A DNA stretch of 64,000 nucleotides, from NCBI GenBank assembly GCA_028622995.1, contig JAJQJQ010000028.1:2728001-2792000 (forward strand). Reading direction: 5' to 3'. This document shows positions 1-11,092 of this stretch, in pieces. The DNA is from Panagrolaimus kolymaensis (lineage: Eukaryota; Nematoda; Chromadorea; Rhabditida; Panagrolaimidae). Position numbers and translations under genes: made by a program. Numbering within the stretch: the first letter of the stretch is position 1; every line of letters starts with the position of its first letter. The notes below the pieces were generated by a model that was not told where the DNA came from, searched no databases, and saw only the letters and a list, made by a program, of their open reading frames with translations.

Positions 1-776
1 TATCACCTAAATTGTTGCCCAATCGAAATTCCACATTATTTTTTATGAATTCGTGATCTTCAACTTTTTGCAAACTTTGAAACCATTTTTCTGAGTTTTT
101 ATCATTTGATTTTATTTCTTTGAATAAATCTTTCATTTTTTCAACTTCTTTTTTTAGTTTAATTGGAAGAAAACTTGCTAAAAATATATACAAATTATTT
201 TATGTAAATAAAATAATAATACTCACAAGAAATTTCTTCTAATTTCATAAAACTTTCTTCCAATTTACTATGGGGGTATTTAAAGGCTTCAAAACAAAGT
301 TCATCTTTAACATATAATTTGATGTAAGGAGAAGAACAAGGGTTTTCAAGAATTTGAAGTATACTTTGAGATATACTTTCAGGTTCAAGAATTTTCTGGA
401 AAAATTTATCGATTTTAAACAAAATATAATATAGTAGTGACGACTGACTTCTTTTTTGCTCCATTCGGAAAAGTAATGATATTCTGGATTGTTAATTGGC
501 TTTAATTGAATTTCAGAAAAACTTGATTCATCTGATCTAAAATAATAAATATTGAAAATATTGATATATCTCTCAAAAATTTTTATTTATAAATATATAA
601 TACCGTTTTAAAGTTTGCCATAATTCTTTTGGCGTTAAATAATTTCTTGAAAACTTTAAAAGTAACGCTTTCTTTTGTGCATTATTAATGGTAGCATTAT
701 TTAAATTTTCAAGAAGTTTGGAAATTATTTTTTGATAAACTGGACAATCATGATTAACGAGAGATGGCAACAACAT
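1..776 (-). CDS. Hypothetical intracellular protein, 3' end beyond the window
   Basis: I do not recognise this gene. The start codon is at 776 and exons lie at about 776-605, 540-about 234 and 177-1, with intron borders GT...TTTTAG. The product is lysine- and leucine-rich with no signal peptide or membrane segment. The reading frame of exon 2 switches at a six-A run near 450-455: upstream of it the spliced frame runs through 'SEIQLKPINN', and downstream the convincing protein-like frame ('YIKLYVKDELCFEAFKY') is offset. Either the gene is broken or the homopolymer was misread. The coding continues off the left edge, so C-terminal domains are unseen. Confidence 0.45.
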
Positions 777-2486
777 AATTTAATTTATGATTTGATTCTT
801 TGGTAATGCTTTAGTATCGACACCCCTGCTTTATTTTTTTATTTTTTTGTTGGAAGAATAAATCAAACTTTTTTTGGAACTGCAAGATCGGATGGGGGCA
901 GCTCACTCACTAACTGCTCGACTACAGAAGCTATATTTTCAAATGCATCGAAAGTTAGTCATATAAAAGCGCAAACTTAGAGAGGCTATAAAGCATAATT
1001 AGTTCTAGAATAGTGAAAAATCTCTGAAGTTAGAATTGATTCCAATAATCAATAAAGGATCTAAGAGTTAGAAAAGGATATAAATTAAAAAATGATCCAA
1101 GAACCCATAAAAGCTATAGCATCAAATATTCTAAAAAATATCCTAATTATCTTATTGTAGGTAAGTGTACTCCAATTCTCAAGTTAAGTACGTTCTTACA
1201 ACAAAAGTATTTCAATGCATATTCAAAAAAAAGAAAAGGAAAATAATGAGAGAGAAAATTGAAAAAAGCTGGAGTGTCGATATTAATGACGTGACTGCCA
1301 TTTTTTTTTCTTAATTAATAAATACGAAAGTTCAGAGACTTTTCCCCGCTCACACTACGCCACAAAAATATCATTTATTTATCTCTAAAAAATCCATCGG
1401 ATTTAACTTTTCCCTCGTTAAATGAAAAATCTTTCTATTATCTCGACAGTGAATCAAATACGCAAGTGTTTCGACAACTGTTTATTTATCTTTTTTTGCA
1501 TTTTTTATCTAAATATACATTTATTTAATAAAAAGAAAAAATGTTATCCAAAATCAACCATCTGTCGAAAATAATAAAAGAGCTTCTTCAAAAATTTAAA
1601 TAACACAATGCCCTGAAAGTTTCTATGATTAAAGAAAATTATTAAATATAAGCAAAAACGTGATTGATTCCGCAAGTTCCATCCCCCTCCCGCCCCCTAG
1701 GGGGAACCCCCTTCCCCCCGCCGATTTTTGCTCCCCGTGCCTCCCTCCCCATGAGCCTCTGCCCCCGTCAAAAAAATGTAACACAAGGAGGAGTATGTGA
1801 AGAAAAATCCCCCGTCATATTAACAACAAAAAAAATTTTTTTTTCAAACACCCACAGAGAGGAGTACGTGCTAAAATCCTCCGTAAAAACCTCCCCGCGG
1901 CGCGTCCTCCCCTCCCTCTCCCTCCCCGTGGACCATTCCCCCGGGGGATGGAACCCTAGTTTAAAGCAAGCAAGCAAATTATCAAAAGTTAAAATTAAAA
2001 TTTATTTATTTTACTAACGGGCGTCTTGAATGGAAATTCTCAAGTAAACAAAAGAAAAAATATATTTCCCATAGCCCAAATATCTGCTTCTACTTCATCC
2101 ATCAAATGCAACAATATCTCCCCGATTAGTTTGGAAATTTTTACGTTTCTTGGTTTCTTTCCATAACATTAGATATTTTTGGTTTATTGGTTTCAAAAAA
2201 ATTCTATTTTTATATTTTTTTAATATGATTCTTTCTTGTTTTATTTTCGACATCATAACTGCGCTTTTTTATTTGGAAAATATCTATTTTGGTTGGTTTT
2301 ATTTTTTTCCGAAGCTTGCTCATTTTATTTTATGTTTGATTTTTAAAATTAATCATTTGCCTAATCATTTCATTTCTTCCAAAGTTTAAATTAATAATAA
2401 CGTTTTAAAGACCATCTTTAAAAATGTTATAAAATCAGAAAAAAAAAGTTTTTTCATTTTCTTTCATTGATTTTGTTGCTCCGAAA
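777..2486. other. Intergenic, with a C-rich patch
   Basis: No supported gene. Mostly AT-rich sequence, except for the C-rich block at about 1675-1960 listed separately. Open frames here start at non-ATG codons and look like by-products of composition. Confidence 0.6.
1675..1960. repeat. C-rich low-complexity block with internal repeats
   Basis: About 285 bases of strikingly C-rich sequence in an otherwise AT-rich region. It contains short GC palindromes (CCCCCTAGGGGG near 1690; CCCCCGGGGG near 1938) and a duplicated motif, GGAGTATGTG followed by AAAATCCCCCGT near 1791 and GGAGTACGTG followed by AAAATCCTCCGT near 1861. No reading frame with a normal start looks like a protein. It may be part of a repeat family or a secondary-structure element; origin unknown. 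Confidence 0.5.
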
Positions 2487-3180
2487 ATGAAACATTTATT
2501 AATTTTTATTGTTTTGTTGGCTTATTTGAATTTTCTTATTGTTGTTCATGCAACCCTAATGATTCACCTCCAGCTGTATTTTGTCGATCTCATTGGGGTA
2601 ATTGTTGCTAATATTTTTCTTTTTTTAGAAAATAGTTATATTAAACCGCTTTCAAACATAAATTTATTTTTAGTTGCTCACGCTAAAATAATTAGCAGTG
2701 AACCTGCTGGATTTTTAAATGCTCGATACAAAGTTGAGTATACTCGAATTTATAAGGTACAACTTTTTTGAATTTATTTTTCTTCGTGACTCAACCTTCT
2801 TTTTTAAAGGCCCCCGTTGAACTTAATGGTACTCTTCCAAATGAAATTGAAGCCGCAACTGAAGAATCATTATGTGGATTGGTTTTTATATTAGGTAGAG
2901 ATGGTCTTATAATTGGTATGTTTGCCCTCGTTTTGAGTTTTTTTTTCACAATCTCCATAGTTTTGAAATTTTAGGAAGGTATGATAATGGACGAATGACG
3001 ACATCATATTGTAATTATATTCGTGGTGAAGAAAATGTCGAACAAATAATCGAACATAAAATTTTTGAATCATGCGAAGAAATTAATAAGTGTCCTGAAA
3101 TTTTTAACTCAAAGTGGACAAAAAGTGATTCGAATTACTCACAAATTGAAGGCTTTAAATGTGATGAAGCTAAGCAATAG
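2487..3180 (+). CDS. TIMP/netrin-like (NTR) domain secreted protein, apparent frameshift
   Basis: Exons are 2487-2597, 2674-2756, 2810-2915 and 2975-3180. A signal peptide (MKHLLIFIVLLAYLN...) is followed, in a different frame, by a clear TIMP N-terminus: CSCNPNDSPPAVFCRSHW joining to VAHAKIISSE. Downstream comes YKVEYTRIYK, a Cys in 'ESLCGLVF', and 'GRYDNGRMTTSYCNYI', all in TIMP order. TIMPs inhibit matrix metalloproteinases by inserting the N-terminal Cys into the active site, and nematodes have short TIMP-like proteins of this sort. The signal peptide and the mature CSC start are out of frame by one or two bases with no intron between, so this is either a sequence error or a recently broken gene. 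A matrixin gene lies at 35965-37019. Confidence 0.7.
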
Positions 3181-3457
3181 CGGGGAAATAAGTCAAATGT
3201 GGCAGATTAATTAATTGCCTTTAAAAAATAAAAATTCGAGTCATGATAAAAATATTATGAATTTTTTATGCTACAAATAAATTTTGTTTTAACATCTCAA
3301 ATTTTCTGGATACTTTTTTATATTTTTGCACACACATAGATTTGTAATAAAAAGACATTTACTAATCCCAATTTATTACAAAAAAACTATACAACTTTTT
3401 GCAAAAAATAAATCTAAAAATAACATGTTTATGAAAAAAAAATTTTGATTTGATGAT

Positions 3458-3532
3458 GAGAAAAAGCTTTTAGCGCTGATTTAAATAATAAAAACTCTTA
3501 AAAATTGTTATTGTTCCGAAATTCTTATAAAA
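3458..3532 (+). promoter_or_regulatory. Shared upstream module of the Cys-rich peptide family, copy 1
   Basis: GAGAAAAAGCTTTTAGC followed by GCTGATTTAAAT at 3458-3486, then TATAAAA at 3526-3532, 44 bases before the start codon at 3576. The same two blocks with the same spacing precede the three other family members. The first block contains the palindrome AAAAGCTTTT. Confidence 0.7.
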
Positions 3533-3575
3533 GCGAAATTCAATTTTTTGAGAATTATGTTCATTGAAAACTAAA

Positions 3576-3822
3576 ATGAAGTTCCTCGCTCTCATCCTTG
3601 CTTTCATCGCCGTCTTCATGACGGCCACCAGTGTTAATGGATGGGTAAGTTTTCAAAGATATTTTTTAAGTAAAATATACAACCATATTTTAGATTGATG
3701 ATCCCCCATGTGATAAAATCTGTCCTCGCACTCAAGTTTGTAAATATATTTGTCCATTTGTTATGGGTCACCCAGAATGTCGTCAAATTTGTGTACACTG
3801 GAATGGCAATGATGGAAAGTAA
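3576..3822 (+). CDS. Small secreted six-cysteine peptide, family member 1
   Basis: Two exons, 3576-3644 and 3694-3822, giving 65 residues. Exon 1 codes exactly a 23-residue signal peptide (MKFLALILAFIAVFMTATSV...) ending in Trp at the splice site. Exon 2 codes a mature peptide of 42 residues with six cysteines in three CxxxC-like pairs (CDKIC, CKYIC, CRQIC). I do not know the family. The form (conserved leader, variable Cys-rich body, one intron after the leader) resembles antimicrobial or venom-type peptides of nematodes, but function is not shown. Three paralogs lie at 9189-9421, 37856-38088 and 38423-38676, each with the same upstream module. Confidence 0.8.
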
Positions 3823-4105
3823 AAAAGAATAATTTGTGAACCGAATTAATTATGTTTTATAAATTTTAAATTTAAAATGAAATAAAATTATATGCAGCAA
3901 TTTATAAACGTTGTAGAGAAAATTAATTAATTTAAAATAAGAAATTTTTTACAAATATAAAAAATAAGTTTTTTTGTTAAACTTTCTTTTGATTGTCACT
4001 GTAATGTAGCTGTTGAATATCAAAGCTTAAAATAATCAAAAAAAATTCAACAAGTTTATTAAAGGTTTTTTCTTCAAAACAAATATTTTCTCTAATATGT
4101 GATAA

Positions 4106-5959
4106 TCATCCATATTGTTCACTATAAACCTCAATTATTTCATATTCTTCCATTTCAAGATGTCTTGGAGTATCATCGTTCCCGATGCGAACGCCATCCG
4201 ATAAGAATCGAAGGTACTTGAAGTTTATACCTATTTGTTTTCCATAAAGATTGAATAAATATTCAAATTTCATATCTTTCAAACATTTTACAATTGCAGA
4301 ATTTCTATTTGCATCCATAATTTGAAGTTTAATAAAATCTTCAGATTTAAATTTAGATTTGTATTTGGTAGGTATTTTTTGAGTAAATTGAATTCTGAAA
4401 AAGTAATATTTATTTAAATTTAAAATGACAAAATAAAACCTCGGATTCCATCGGCTTGCAAGGTATTCTTGTCTTTTAGGAAATTCATAATTTATGTAGA
4501 AATAAACTTTTCCATCACCCTCTTTGGCACATGGGGAATTGTAGGGGCAAGTATGGCATATTGCTTTTGGCTCGAGCAGAATACTTTTCCATAATTTTGA
4601 CTAAAATAGAATCACTAAATGAAAATTTTTTCTCCATAGAGTTACAACTACACACAATTTTTTAAAATAAATAAAAGTAAAATTTTTTTATAAAGAAACC
4701 ATAAAAATTATGCCAACACCGGTGGCAGAAATTTTCCCGAAACTAGGATTCGATGTGATTCGATAATTAAAAGCTTTTCGCTTTAATTACGCAAGTAATT
4801 TATGAGACATTTTAGAAACTTATTTCTCACCCATAATATGGATTCATAATTATAATAGCAAACAAAAATATCTGCATGTTTCTTTAGGGCTTTGCTAATT
4901 GTTGGGAAATAATCATCATTAAAGAAATGCAAGCAATCGATGTCCATATCCGTGACTGTATGATGAATATCCAATTCAAATTTTGCATTAGGAAAAGCTT
5001 TAAAATAATTTATAAAATGTTCGGGTTCAAAAACAAAAGCTTTTTTTGCCTTTTCATCTCCATGTAAAAGAACATCTAAAAATGGAGGCTTTTAATTCTT
5101 CAAATTTAAAACTCGAAAAACTAACTTTTTACATTTTGTTTTGGTCGACTAATATTGAGCTTCTTTTCAAATATAAAATTATATATACTGAGATTGATGT
5201 AATCGAATGGTAATGAATTGATAAACTAAAAGAAAAAAATGTTTTGTTAATGGATATAATAACCTCCAAAACTAACGTGGCTGTCAACTTTTGGAATTTT
5301 TAAGATTAGACTCGTAGTTGATTTCATATTCGATAATGAAGATAGAATGGCTTTGGACTCTTTTTCATCCTCACATTCAATGTTGAGTTTATTCAAATCT
5401 AAAACAAAATGATTTAGTTTTCAAATTGCAATGTTCTCACAAAATATTAAAAGCAAATTAAAAAAAGAACTAACTTTCAAATTTTTTTAAAAATACAAAG
5501 CTATTTGAGTTTGGTGATTTTAATTCAAGTGTATTAACCTTGGAGACTGGCAAAATCCTTGAAATTGCTTGAATAAAAATAAAATTATCAAAATTATTTA
5601 TTAAAATATGAAGTTTATGATTTCCATCAGGGCAATGACCAACACTCGGTTCTTTTTTTTGGGCGCGTTGTCGAAATAAATCCCAACTAACAATCGGTGA
5701 TTCATAATTTGGATTATTTTCGAAAAATTGCCATCGATTTCCAGTTATCGCTACTTTTGTCACTTCAAGTTTGCGAAAATAATTTATTCCAGCTTCAACG
5801 CATTCTTTTCCCGCCAACATACACTTCTCAACGTTCTTCTAAAAAATATCAAACTTAAATATGATTTTTTTACTGGAAAAAGTTTACTTCTTTGTCATCA
5901 TCAGATTCTTGAAGTTTTTGAAGAATTTTAATAAAGTATTCATTATTTAATTTTGTCAT
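4106..5959 (-). CDS. F-box-like protein with C-terminal SUMO-like domain, copy A
   Basis: Seven exons: 5959-5888, 5838-5475, 5398-5277, 5225-5126, 5075-4831, 4600-4440 and 4394-4106; total 1353 nt, 450 residues, no stops. The N-terminus (LNNEYFIKILQKL, then MLAGKECVEAGINYF) has the layout of a degenerate F-box. The middle (IHHTVTDMDIDCLHFF, CHTCP) is unfamiliar. The last 80 or so residues are SUMO-like: FIKLQIM, LRFLSDGVRIGNDDTP, LEMEEYEIIEVYSEQYG, then stop. Canonical SUMO ends EQTGG, so the second glycine needed for conjugation is absent. Copy A has 17 extra residues in exon 2 (around QRAQKKEPS) relative to copies B and C. No signal peptide or membrane segment, so probably nuclear or cytoplasmic. 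The protein may present a fixed SUMO surface to SIM-containing partners; that is inference. Confidence 0.85.
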
Positions 5960-6210
5960 TTTTTTATTTACAAAATGGTCAACGGAAAAATGCAACAAAG
6001 ACTTAGAAAACTTTACATATTTTGTAGACATTTTGCCAATAAATGAAGTTCATGGATAATTTCTAATGCAATTTTTTTAGTGTTTTTTTTTGTCAAATAA
6101 AAACATTTTTTTTTGATCATATTTTTATTTTACTTCGAGTTTTTTATATTATTCTTCATCAAATTTATTAATGAGTTTTTTAAAAATAATTTTTTCTTAA
6201 AATATTAAAA

Positions 6211-7866
6211 TTAGCCATATTGAGCAGCAAAAACTTCAATTATATCGAATTCTTCCATTTCAAATTGCCTTGGAGTATCATCGCTTCCGATGCGCCTTCC
6301 ATCCGATAGGAAACGAAGTTCAAGATAGTTTACACCAACTTTTTGTCCATAAAACTTGAATAAATGTTCAAATTTCATATCTTTCAAATATTTTACAGTT
6401 GCAGAATTTTTAAATGGATCCATAATTTGAAGTTCAATAAAATCTTCTGGCTTAAATTGAGATACATCTTTGGGTTGTATGTTGTATTGAATACTCAAAC
6501 AAATGATTTTAATTTTAATTTAAAATTTAATGAAATGAAACAAACCTTGGATCCCAACATTCGGCAAGATATTCACCTCTTTTAGAAAATTCATAACTTA
6601 TTAAAAAACTTAATTTTCCGTCATCCTTTACCGCTCTTGGACTATCAAATGGACATGTTGTACAATCGATATTCGGTTCGCGCAGAATCCTTTTCCACAA
6701 TTTTGACTAAAATTATTTTAAATATTTTTTTATTTTAATTAAGTTATACACTTCAAAATATTTTACATCATCATTTTTTACCTTATTGATAGATTCATGA
6801 TTATAATAATGTAGAACTACTGAAGCATGCTCTTTAATAGCTATGCTAATTTGTTGCCAAAAATCATCATCGAAAAAGTTCAAACAATTGGTATCAGCTT
6901 CAGTGACGGTGTGATGAATTTCAAATTCAAATGTTGCATTTGGAAAAGCTTTAAAATAATTTATAAAGTGTTTTGGTTCAAATACAAAAGCTTGTTTTGT
7001 CTTTTCATCGCCATGCAGAACTACACCTGAAAAAGAAAAGAAATTTAAGAAACTTTAATTAAAAAGGTATTGGAAAACAAACTTTTAACATTTTGTTTCG
7101 GCACACCAAAATTGATCTTCTTTTCAAATACATATTTATTTGCATTGAGGTTAACAAAATCGAAATGCAATGAATCAACAAACTAAATTGATAGAAAAAG
7201 TACTTTAAAAAAGAAAATAATTATAAATTCAAAGGCTTACATAACTATCAATATTTGGAATTATTAATAATAGAATCTTAGCTGATTTTAAATTTGACAG
7301 AGAAGTCAAAATATCTTTTGATTTCTTCTCATCTTTACATTTAATTGCTAATTCATCCAATTCTGAAACAAAAAAGCTTTAATATAAAATTGATACGTCT
7401 ACAAGAGAGCGGATTACAAAGCAAAAACTAACTTTCCAATTTATTTAAAAATTCGAAGCAATTTGGGTTTGGTGATTTCAGTTTAATGGTATCAATCCCA
7501 GAAATTGGAAAAACTTTGGATAGAGCTCGAATTAAAACAAAGTCATCAAAATCATATATTAAATTATGGCGTTCTTGATAGTCTTGAAGAGAATAAGACG
7601 CATTTGGTTTATAATTTGGATTGTTTAGATAGATTGTCCATTGCTTTCTGATTATCTCTACGTTGCCCACATCAAGTTTGCTGAAATGATTTATTGCAGC
7701 TTCAACACATTCTTTACCGGCTAACATAAACTTTTCCAAACTTTCCTAAAAAATATCAATTTTAAATATAATTATTTTACCAGAAAAAGCTTACTTCTTT
7801 ATCATCTTCAGATTCATGAAGTTTTTGAAGAATTTCAAGAAAATAATCATTATTTAATTTTGGCAT
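6211..7866 (-). CDS. F-box-like protein with C-terminal SUMO-like domain, copy B
   Basis: Seven exons: 7866-7795, 7745-7433, 7362-7241, 7182-7083, 7026-6782, 6706-6546 and 6493-6211; total 1296 nt, 431 residues. Intron positions and phases match copy A. The N-terminus is MPKLNNDYFLEILQKLHES followed by FMLAGKECVEAAINHF. The SUMO-like tail carries FIELQIM, LRFLSDGRRIGSDDTP and FEMEEFDIIEVFAAQYG. It also ends one residue short of a di-glycine. Of the three tails this one keeps the best SUMO consensus around the RRIGSDDTP loop. Same orientation as A and C, about 250 bases downstream of the next start; no shared operon signal seen. The gene is intact. Confidence 0.87.
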
Positions 7867-8029
7867 TTTTTTATTTACAAAATCGTTTATTTAAAATTGC
7901 AGAAAAGAATGGATATTTTTTTACATACATTCTAGACATTATGCCAAAAAATAAAATTCATGGATACTTTAATATTTATAGTTTGCATATTTTTTTTTCT
8001 AATCTGTTTATTATAAATTTGAAAGAAAA

Positions 8030-8899
8030 ATGAGTCTCTCTCCTCCAGTTTATTCCACTTCTGAATATTCTTTTATTTCTCCTCGTCGACAATATTTTTC
8101 CCTTCCATTCGGTCTTATTTCTTATATAACTGAATGCCCAGAATCAAATGCAATTGGATTTCAAAAACTCCAACAAACTTGCAAACATTTTATTTCAAAG
8201 AAACGTATTTTAGTTTTGGATTCAGCTGTTTATTCTGCTTCTGATCATTTTTATTATAAATCAAAGCAAGGAAATAGAACTCAAGCGCGATTATATGCAA
8301 ATAGAAAATATTGGCTTGCAAATATGCTTACCATAAATACAAACCTACCTTTGGCATGTTTTAATTGTATGTATCGATGTACTTTAAAGAAATTGGAAAT
8401 TGTTCAAAGAGATCTAACTTCAAAATATTTTTATTTTTTAATTGATGGTGGAAAAATTAATTCTCTTATTTTAAGCGATGTCAATATTAAAGATGAAGAA
8501 GATGAAACTCCATTAACAATAGATTTAGTTTTGTCAAAATGCCTGAAAATTAAAGAACTCGATTATTGGAATAAATGTGAAATTTTCTCTACCGCAACTT
8601 TTCAAAAATTAAATGATATTAAATTTCAAGGAAAATTTCAACTACATATTTTAGTTATCTCACAAATTGAAAATGAATTAGACCCTTTAATTTTATGTGA
8701 TTTTTTATTAGACCATGCAGACCCTTTTGCATTTCCTTGGATTCGATTTGATGGTGATATCTCTAATTCTGATTTGAATATTTTCCGAAGAATCGTTCAA
8801 AATGCCCTTGGAAATCAATTTGCCAATCTTTCTTCAAATCGTATGATGTTCAAATCAACCACTTCTCATCCCAAAGGCAATTTTAATCGATTCTTATAA
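8030..8899 (+). CDS. F-box-like protein (nematode expansion type), single exon
   Basis: 289 residues without introns, start ATG at 8030. The N-terminal stretch FSLPFGLISYITECPES followed by KLQQTCKHFISKKRILVL is a degenerate F-box in the style of large nematode F-box families; the rest is leucine/isoleucine-rich, as in repeat-type substrate-binding regions (LILSDVNIKDEEDETP). F-box proteins recruit substrates to SCF ubiquitin ligases through Skp1. There is no TM or signal peptide. It lies between SUMO-tailed copies B and C on the opposite strand. The F-box call rests on pattern only; a Skp1 contact cannot be judged from the sequence alone. Confidence 0.65.
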   Translation: MSLSPPVYSTSEYSFISPRRQYFSLPFGLISYITECPESNAIGFQKLQQTCKHFISKKRILVLDSAVYSASDHFYYKSKQGNRTQARLYANRKYWLANMLTINTNLPLACFNCMYRCTLKKLEIVQRDLTSKYFYFLIDGGKINSLILSDVNIKDEEDETPLTIDLVLSKCLKIKELDYWNKCEIFSTATFQKLNDIKFQGKFQLHILVISQIENELDPLILCDFLLDHADPFAFPWIRFDGDISNSDLNIFRRIVQNALGNQFANLSSNRMMFKSTTSHPKGNFNRFL

Positions 8900-9071
8900 T
8901 TTTTTGTTGTTGTATTAGTTTTCTTCCATTTTGAGTATATTTTTCTTTGTAATTTTTTATTGATTTTTCCGGTGCAAGTTTTAATAAAAAACATTTAAAA
9001 AAGAAAAGTATACAACTTTTTGCAAAATAAATCAAAAAATAATTTTTCTGAAAATTTTTGGATTTAATAAT

Positions 9072-9145
9072 GAGAAAAAGCTTTTAGCACTGATTTAAAT
9101 TATTAAAATATTAGAGATTGTCAATTTTTAAAATTTCATATAAAA
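9072..9145 (+). promoter_or_regulatory. Shared upstream module of the Cys-rich peptide family, copy 2
   Basis: GAGAAAAAGCTTTTAGC then ACTGATTTAAAT from 9072, and TATAAAA at 9139-9145, 44 bases before the start at 9189. Similarity to copy 1 extends further upstream (TACAACTTTTTGCAAAA near 9010 and near 3388), so about 180 bases of flank were duplicated with the gene. Confidence 0.7.
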
Positions 9146-9188
9146 GCGATCTAAAATTTTATGATAATCACGCTTATTGAAAAGAAAA

Positions 9189-9421
9189 ATGAAGTTTCTC
9201 TCTATCATCCTTGCTTTCATCGTTGTCTTCATGACTGCCTCCAGTGTCAATGGATGGGTAAGTTTTTATTGCTTTTTTTTATAAAAAGAAGCATTCGGTA
9301 ATTTTAGATTCGTTCAAAATTCGATTGTGAAAAAATCTGTCCCCCCGATGAAGAGTGTAAAGAAAGTTGCGCACTTCGTCTTGAGGTTTTACGATGTGAA
9401 GAAATATGCGTGCCTATTTAA
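9189..9421 (+). CDS. Small secreted six-cysteine peptide, family member 2
   Basis: Exons 9189-9257 and 9308-9421, 60 residues. The 23-residue signal peptide (MKFLSIILAFIVVFMTASSV...) again ends at the splice site. The mature part of 37 residues has six cysteines (CEKIC, CKESC, CEEIC) but almost no other identity with member 1 apart from the first pair. It is more acidic than member 1. Function unknown; secretion is well supported. Confidence 0.8.
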
Positions 9422-9532
9422 GGATTAAAATGAAAAATAAAAAAGGATGATTAGTGTATCAAATTAATGTTGTTTTATTATAAATAAATAAGAAAAATAA
9501 AGATTTATGCAAGCATTTATAAAAACAAATTA

Positions 9533-11092
9533 CTAGCCATATTGTTCAGGAAAAACATAAATTCTATCAAAATCTTTCATTTGGAATTGACGCGAAGTGT
9601 CATTGTATCCAACTCGTAGGCCAGATGTAAGTAAGCGAAGTCGATTGTAATTTATACCAATTTGATTTCCATAAAGCTTATATAAATGTATAAATTTCAT
9701 ATCTTTTAAACATTTAACAATTGCAGAATTTCTATTTGCATCCAAAATTTGAAGTTTAATAAAATCTTCTTTTTTAAAATTAGATTTATATTTATTTGGT
9801 ATAGTTTGAGTAAATTGAATTCTGAAATAAATAATATTTATTTAAATTTAAAATTGATATAATAAACCTTGGATTCCATCGACTAGCGATATATTCAAGC
9901 CTTTTAAGAAATTCATATCGAATAAAAAATTGTACTTTTCTATCTATTTCTTTGGCAACTGGTGTATCGATTGGACATGTTATACACATTGCCTTCGAAT
10001 GAAGTCTGAGTTCCTTCCATAAAGTTGAAATTAATATGGATTCATTATTATAATAATTTACGCAAATTTTAGCATATTTCTTTGTTGCTTTGCTTATTGT
10101 TGGGAAATAATTATCATCGAAAAAATGCAAACAATCAACGTCCTTATCTGTGACGGTGTGATGAATTTCGAAATTAAATTCAGCTTTTGGAAAAGCTTTA
10201 TAATAATTAATAAAATGTTTTGGTTCAAATACAAAAGCTTTTTTAGCTTCTTCATCGCCAATTAGAACCACGCCTAGAAAAATAACAAATTTAAGGGATT
10301 TTAACGAAATAAAAATGGATAAAACAAACTTTTGACATTCTGTTTTGGTTTAACAAAATTGAGCTTCTTTTCAAATTTAAATTTACATAAATTTAGAATG
10401 GTATACCGAAAATTTAATGAATCAATAAACTAAAAAAAGAACGACAAGAATATATATAATATTTTTTAGCCATGTGCTTCGGCAACTTACTCTACTATCA
10501 ATTCCATACACTTTCAAAGTTAATGAATCCACTAATTTCAAATTAAGCAAAACAGATAAAATAACTTTGCATTCTTTTGCGTTTTCACTCTCAATGATTA
10601 AATCAATCAACTCTGAAAAAGTTCGTATTTAAAAAAGCAGTCAAAACTAAAAAGCTTACTTTCAAATTTTTTTAAAAACCCGAAACAATTTTGATTCGGT
10701 GAAGTCAATTCGATAAAATCAATTTTATCAAAATTTAATCTCTGTGAAATTGCTTGAATAAAAACGTAATTATCAAAATCATATAATAAATTATGCCGTT
10801 CATGGCCGCCCCGAAGAGAATAAAACACATTTGGTTTATAGTTTGGGTTATTTTCGAAAACTTGCCAGCGATTTCTCGCAATCGTTACTTTTGTCACTTC
10901 AAGTTTGCGAAAATAATTCATTCCAGCTTCAACGCATTCTTTTCCCGCCAACATAAACTTTTCCAAGCTTTTCTGAAACGCAAATTTATCTTTGATTAAA
11001 CTTTTAAAAGGGAAAAACCCTACCTCCTTACTCTCGGATTCTTGAAGCTTTTCAAAAATTTCAATAAAATAATCATTATTTAATTTCGGCAT
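9533..11092 (-). CDS. F-box-like protein with C-terminal SUMO-like domain, copy C
   Basis: Six exons: 11092-11024, 10972-10660, 10612-10491, 10429-10330, 10273-9868 and 9821-9533; total 1299 nt, 432 residues. Exon 5 fuses what are exons 5 and 6 in copies A and B: the coding runs through NESILISTLWKELR with no intron, so one intron was lost (or gained in A/B). The SUMO-like tail is the most diverged (LRLLTSGLRVGYNDTS, MKDFDRIYVFPEQYG) and also lacks the second glycine. The start is placed at MPKLNNDYFIEIFEKL to match copy B; an upstream in-frame ATG near 11113 is possible. Confidence 0.85.

Noticed and set aside
1664..2017. Proline-rich open frame in the C-rich block
   Set aside because: It starts at TTG, not ATG, and its content follows from the C-rich repeats; the antisense frame is just as long.
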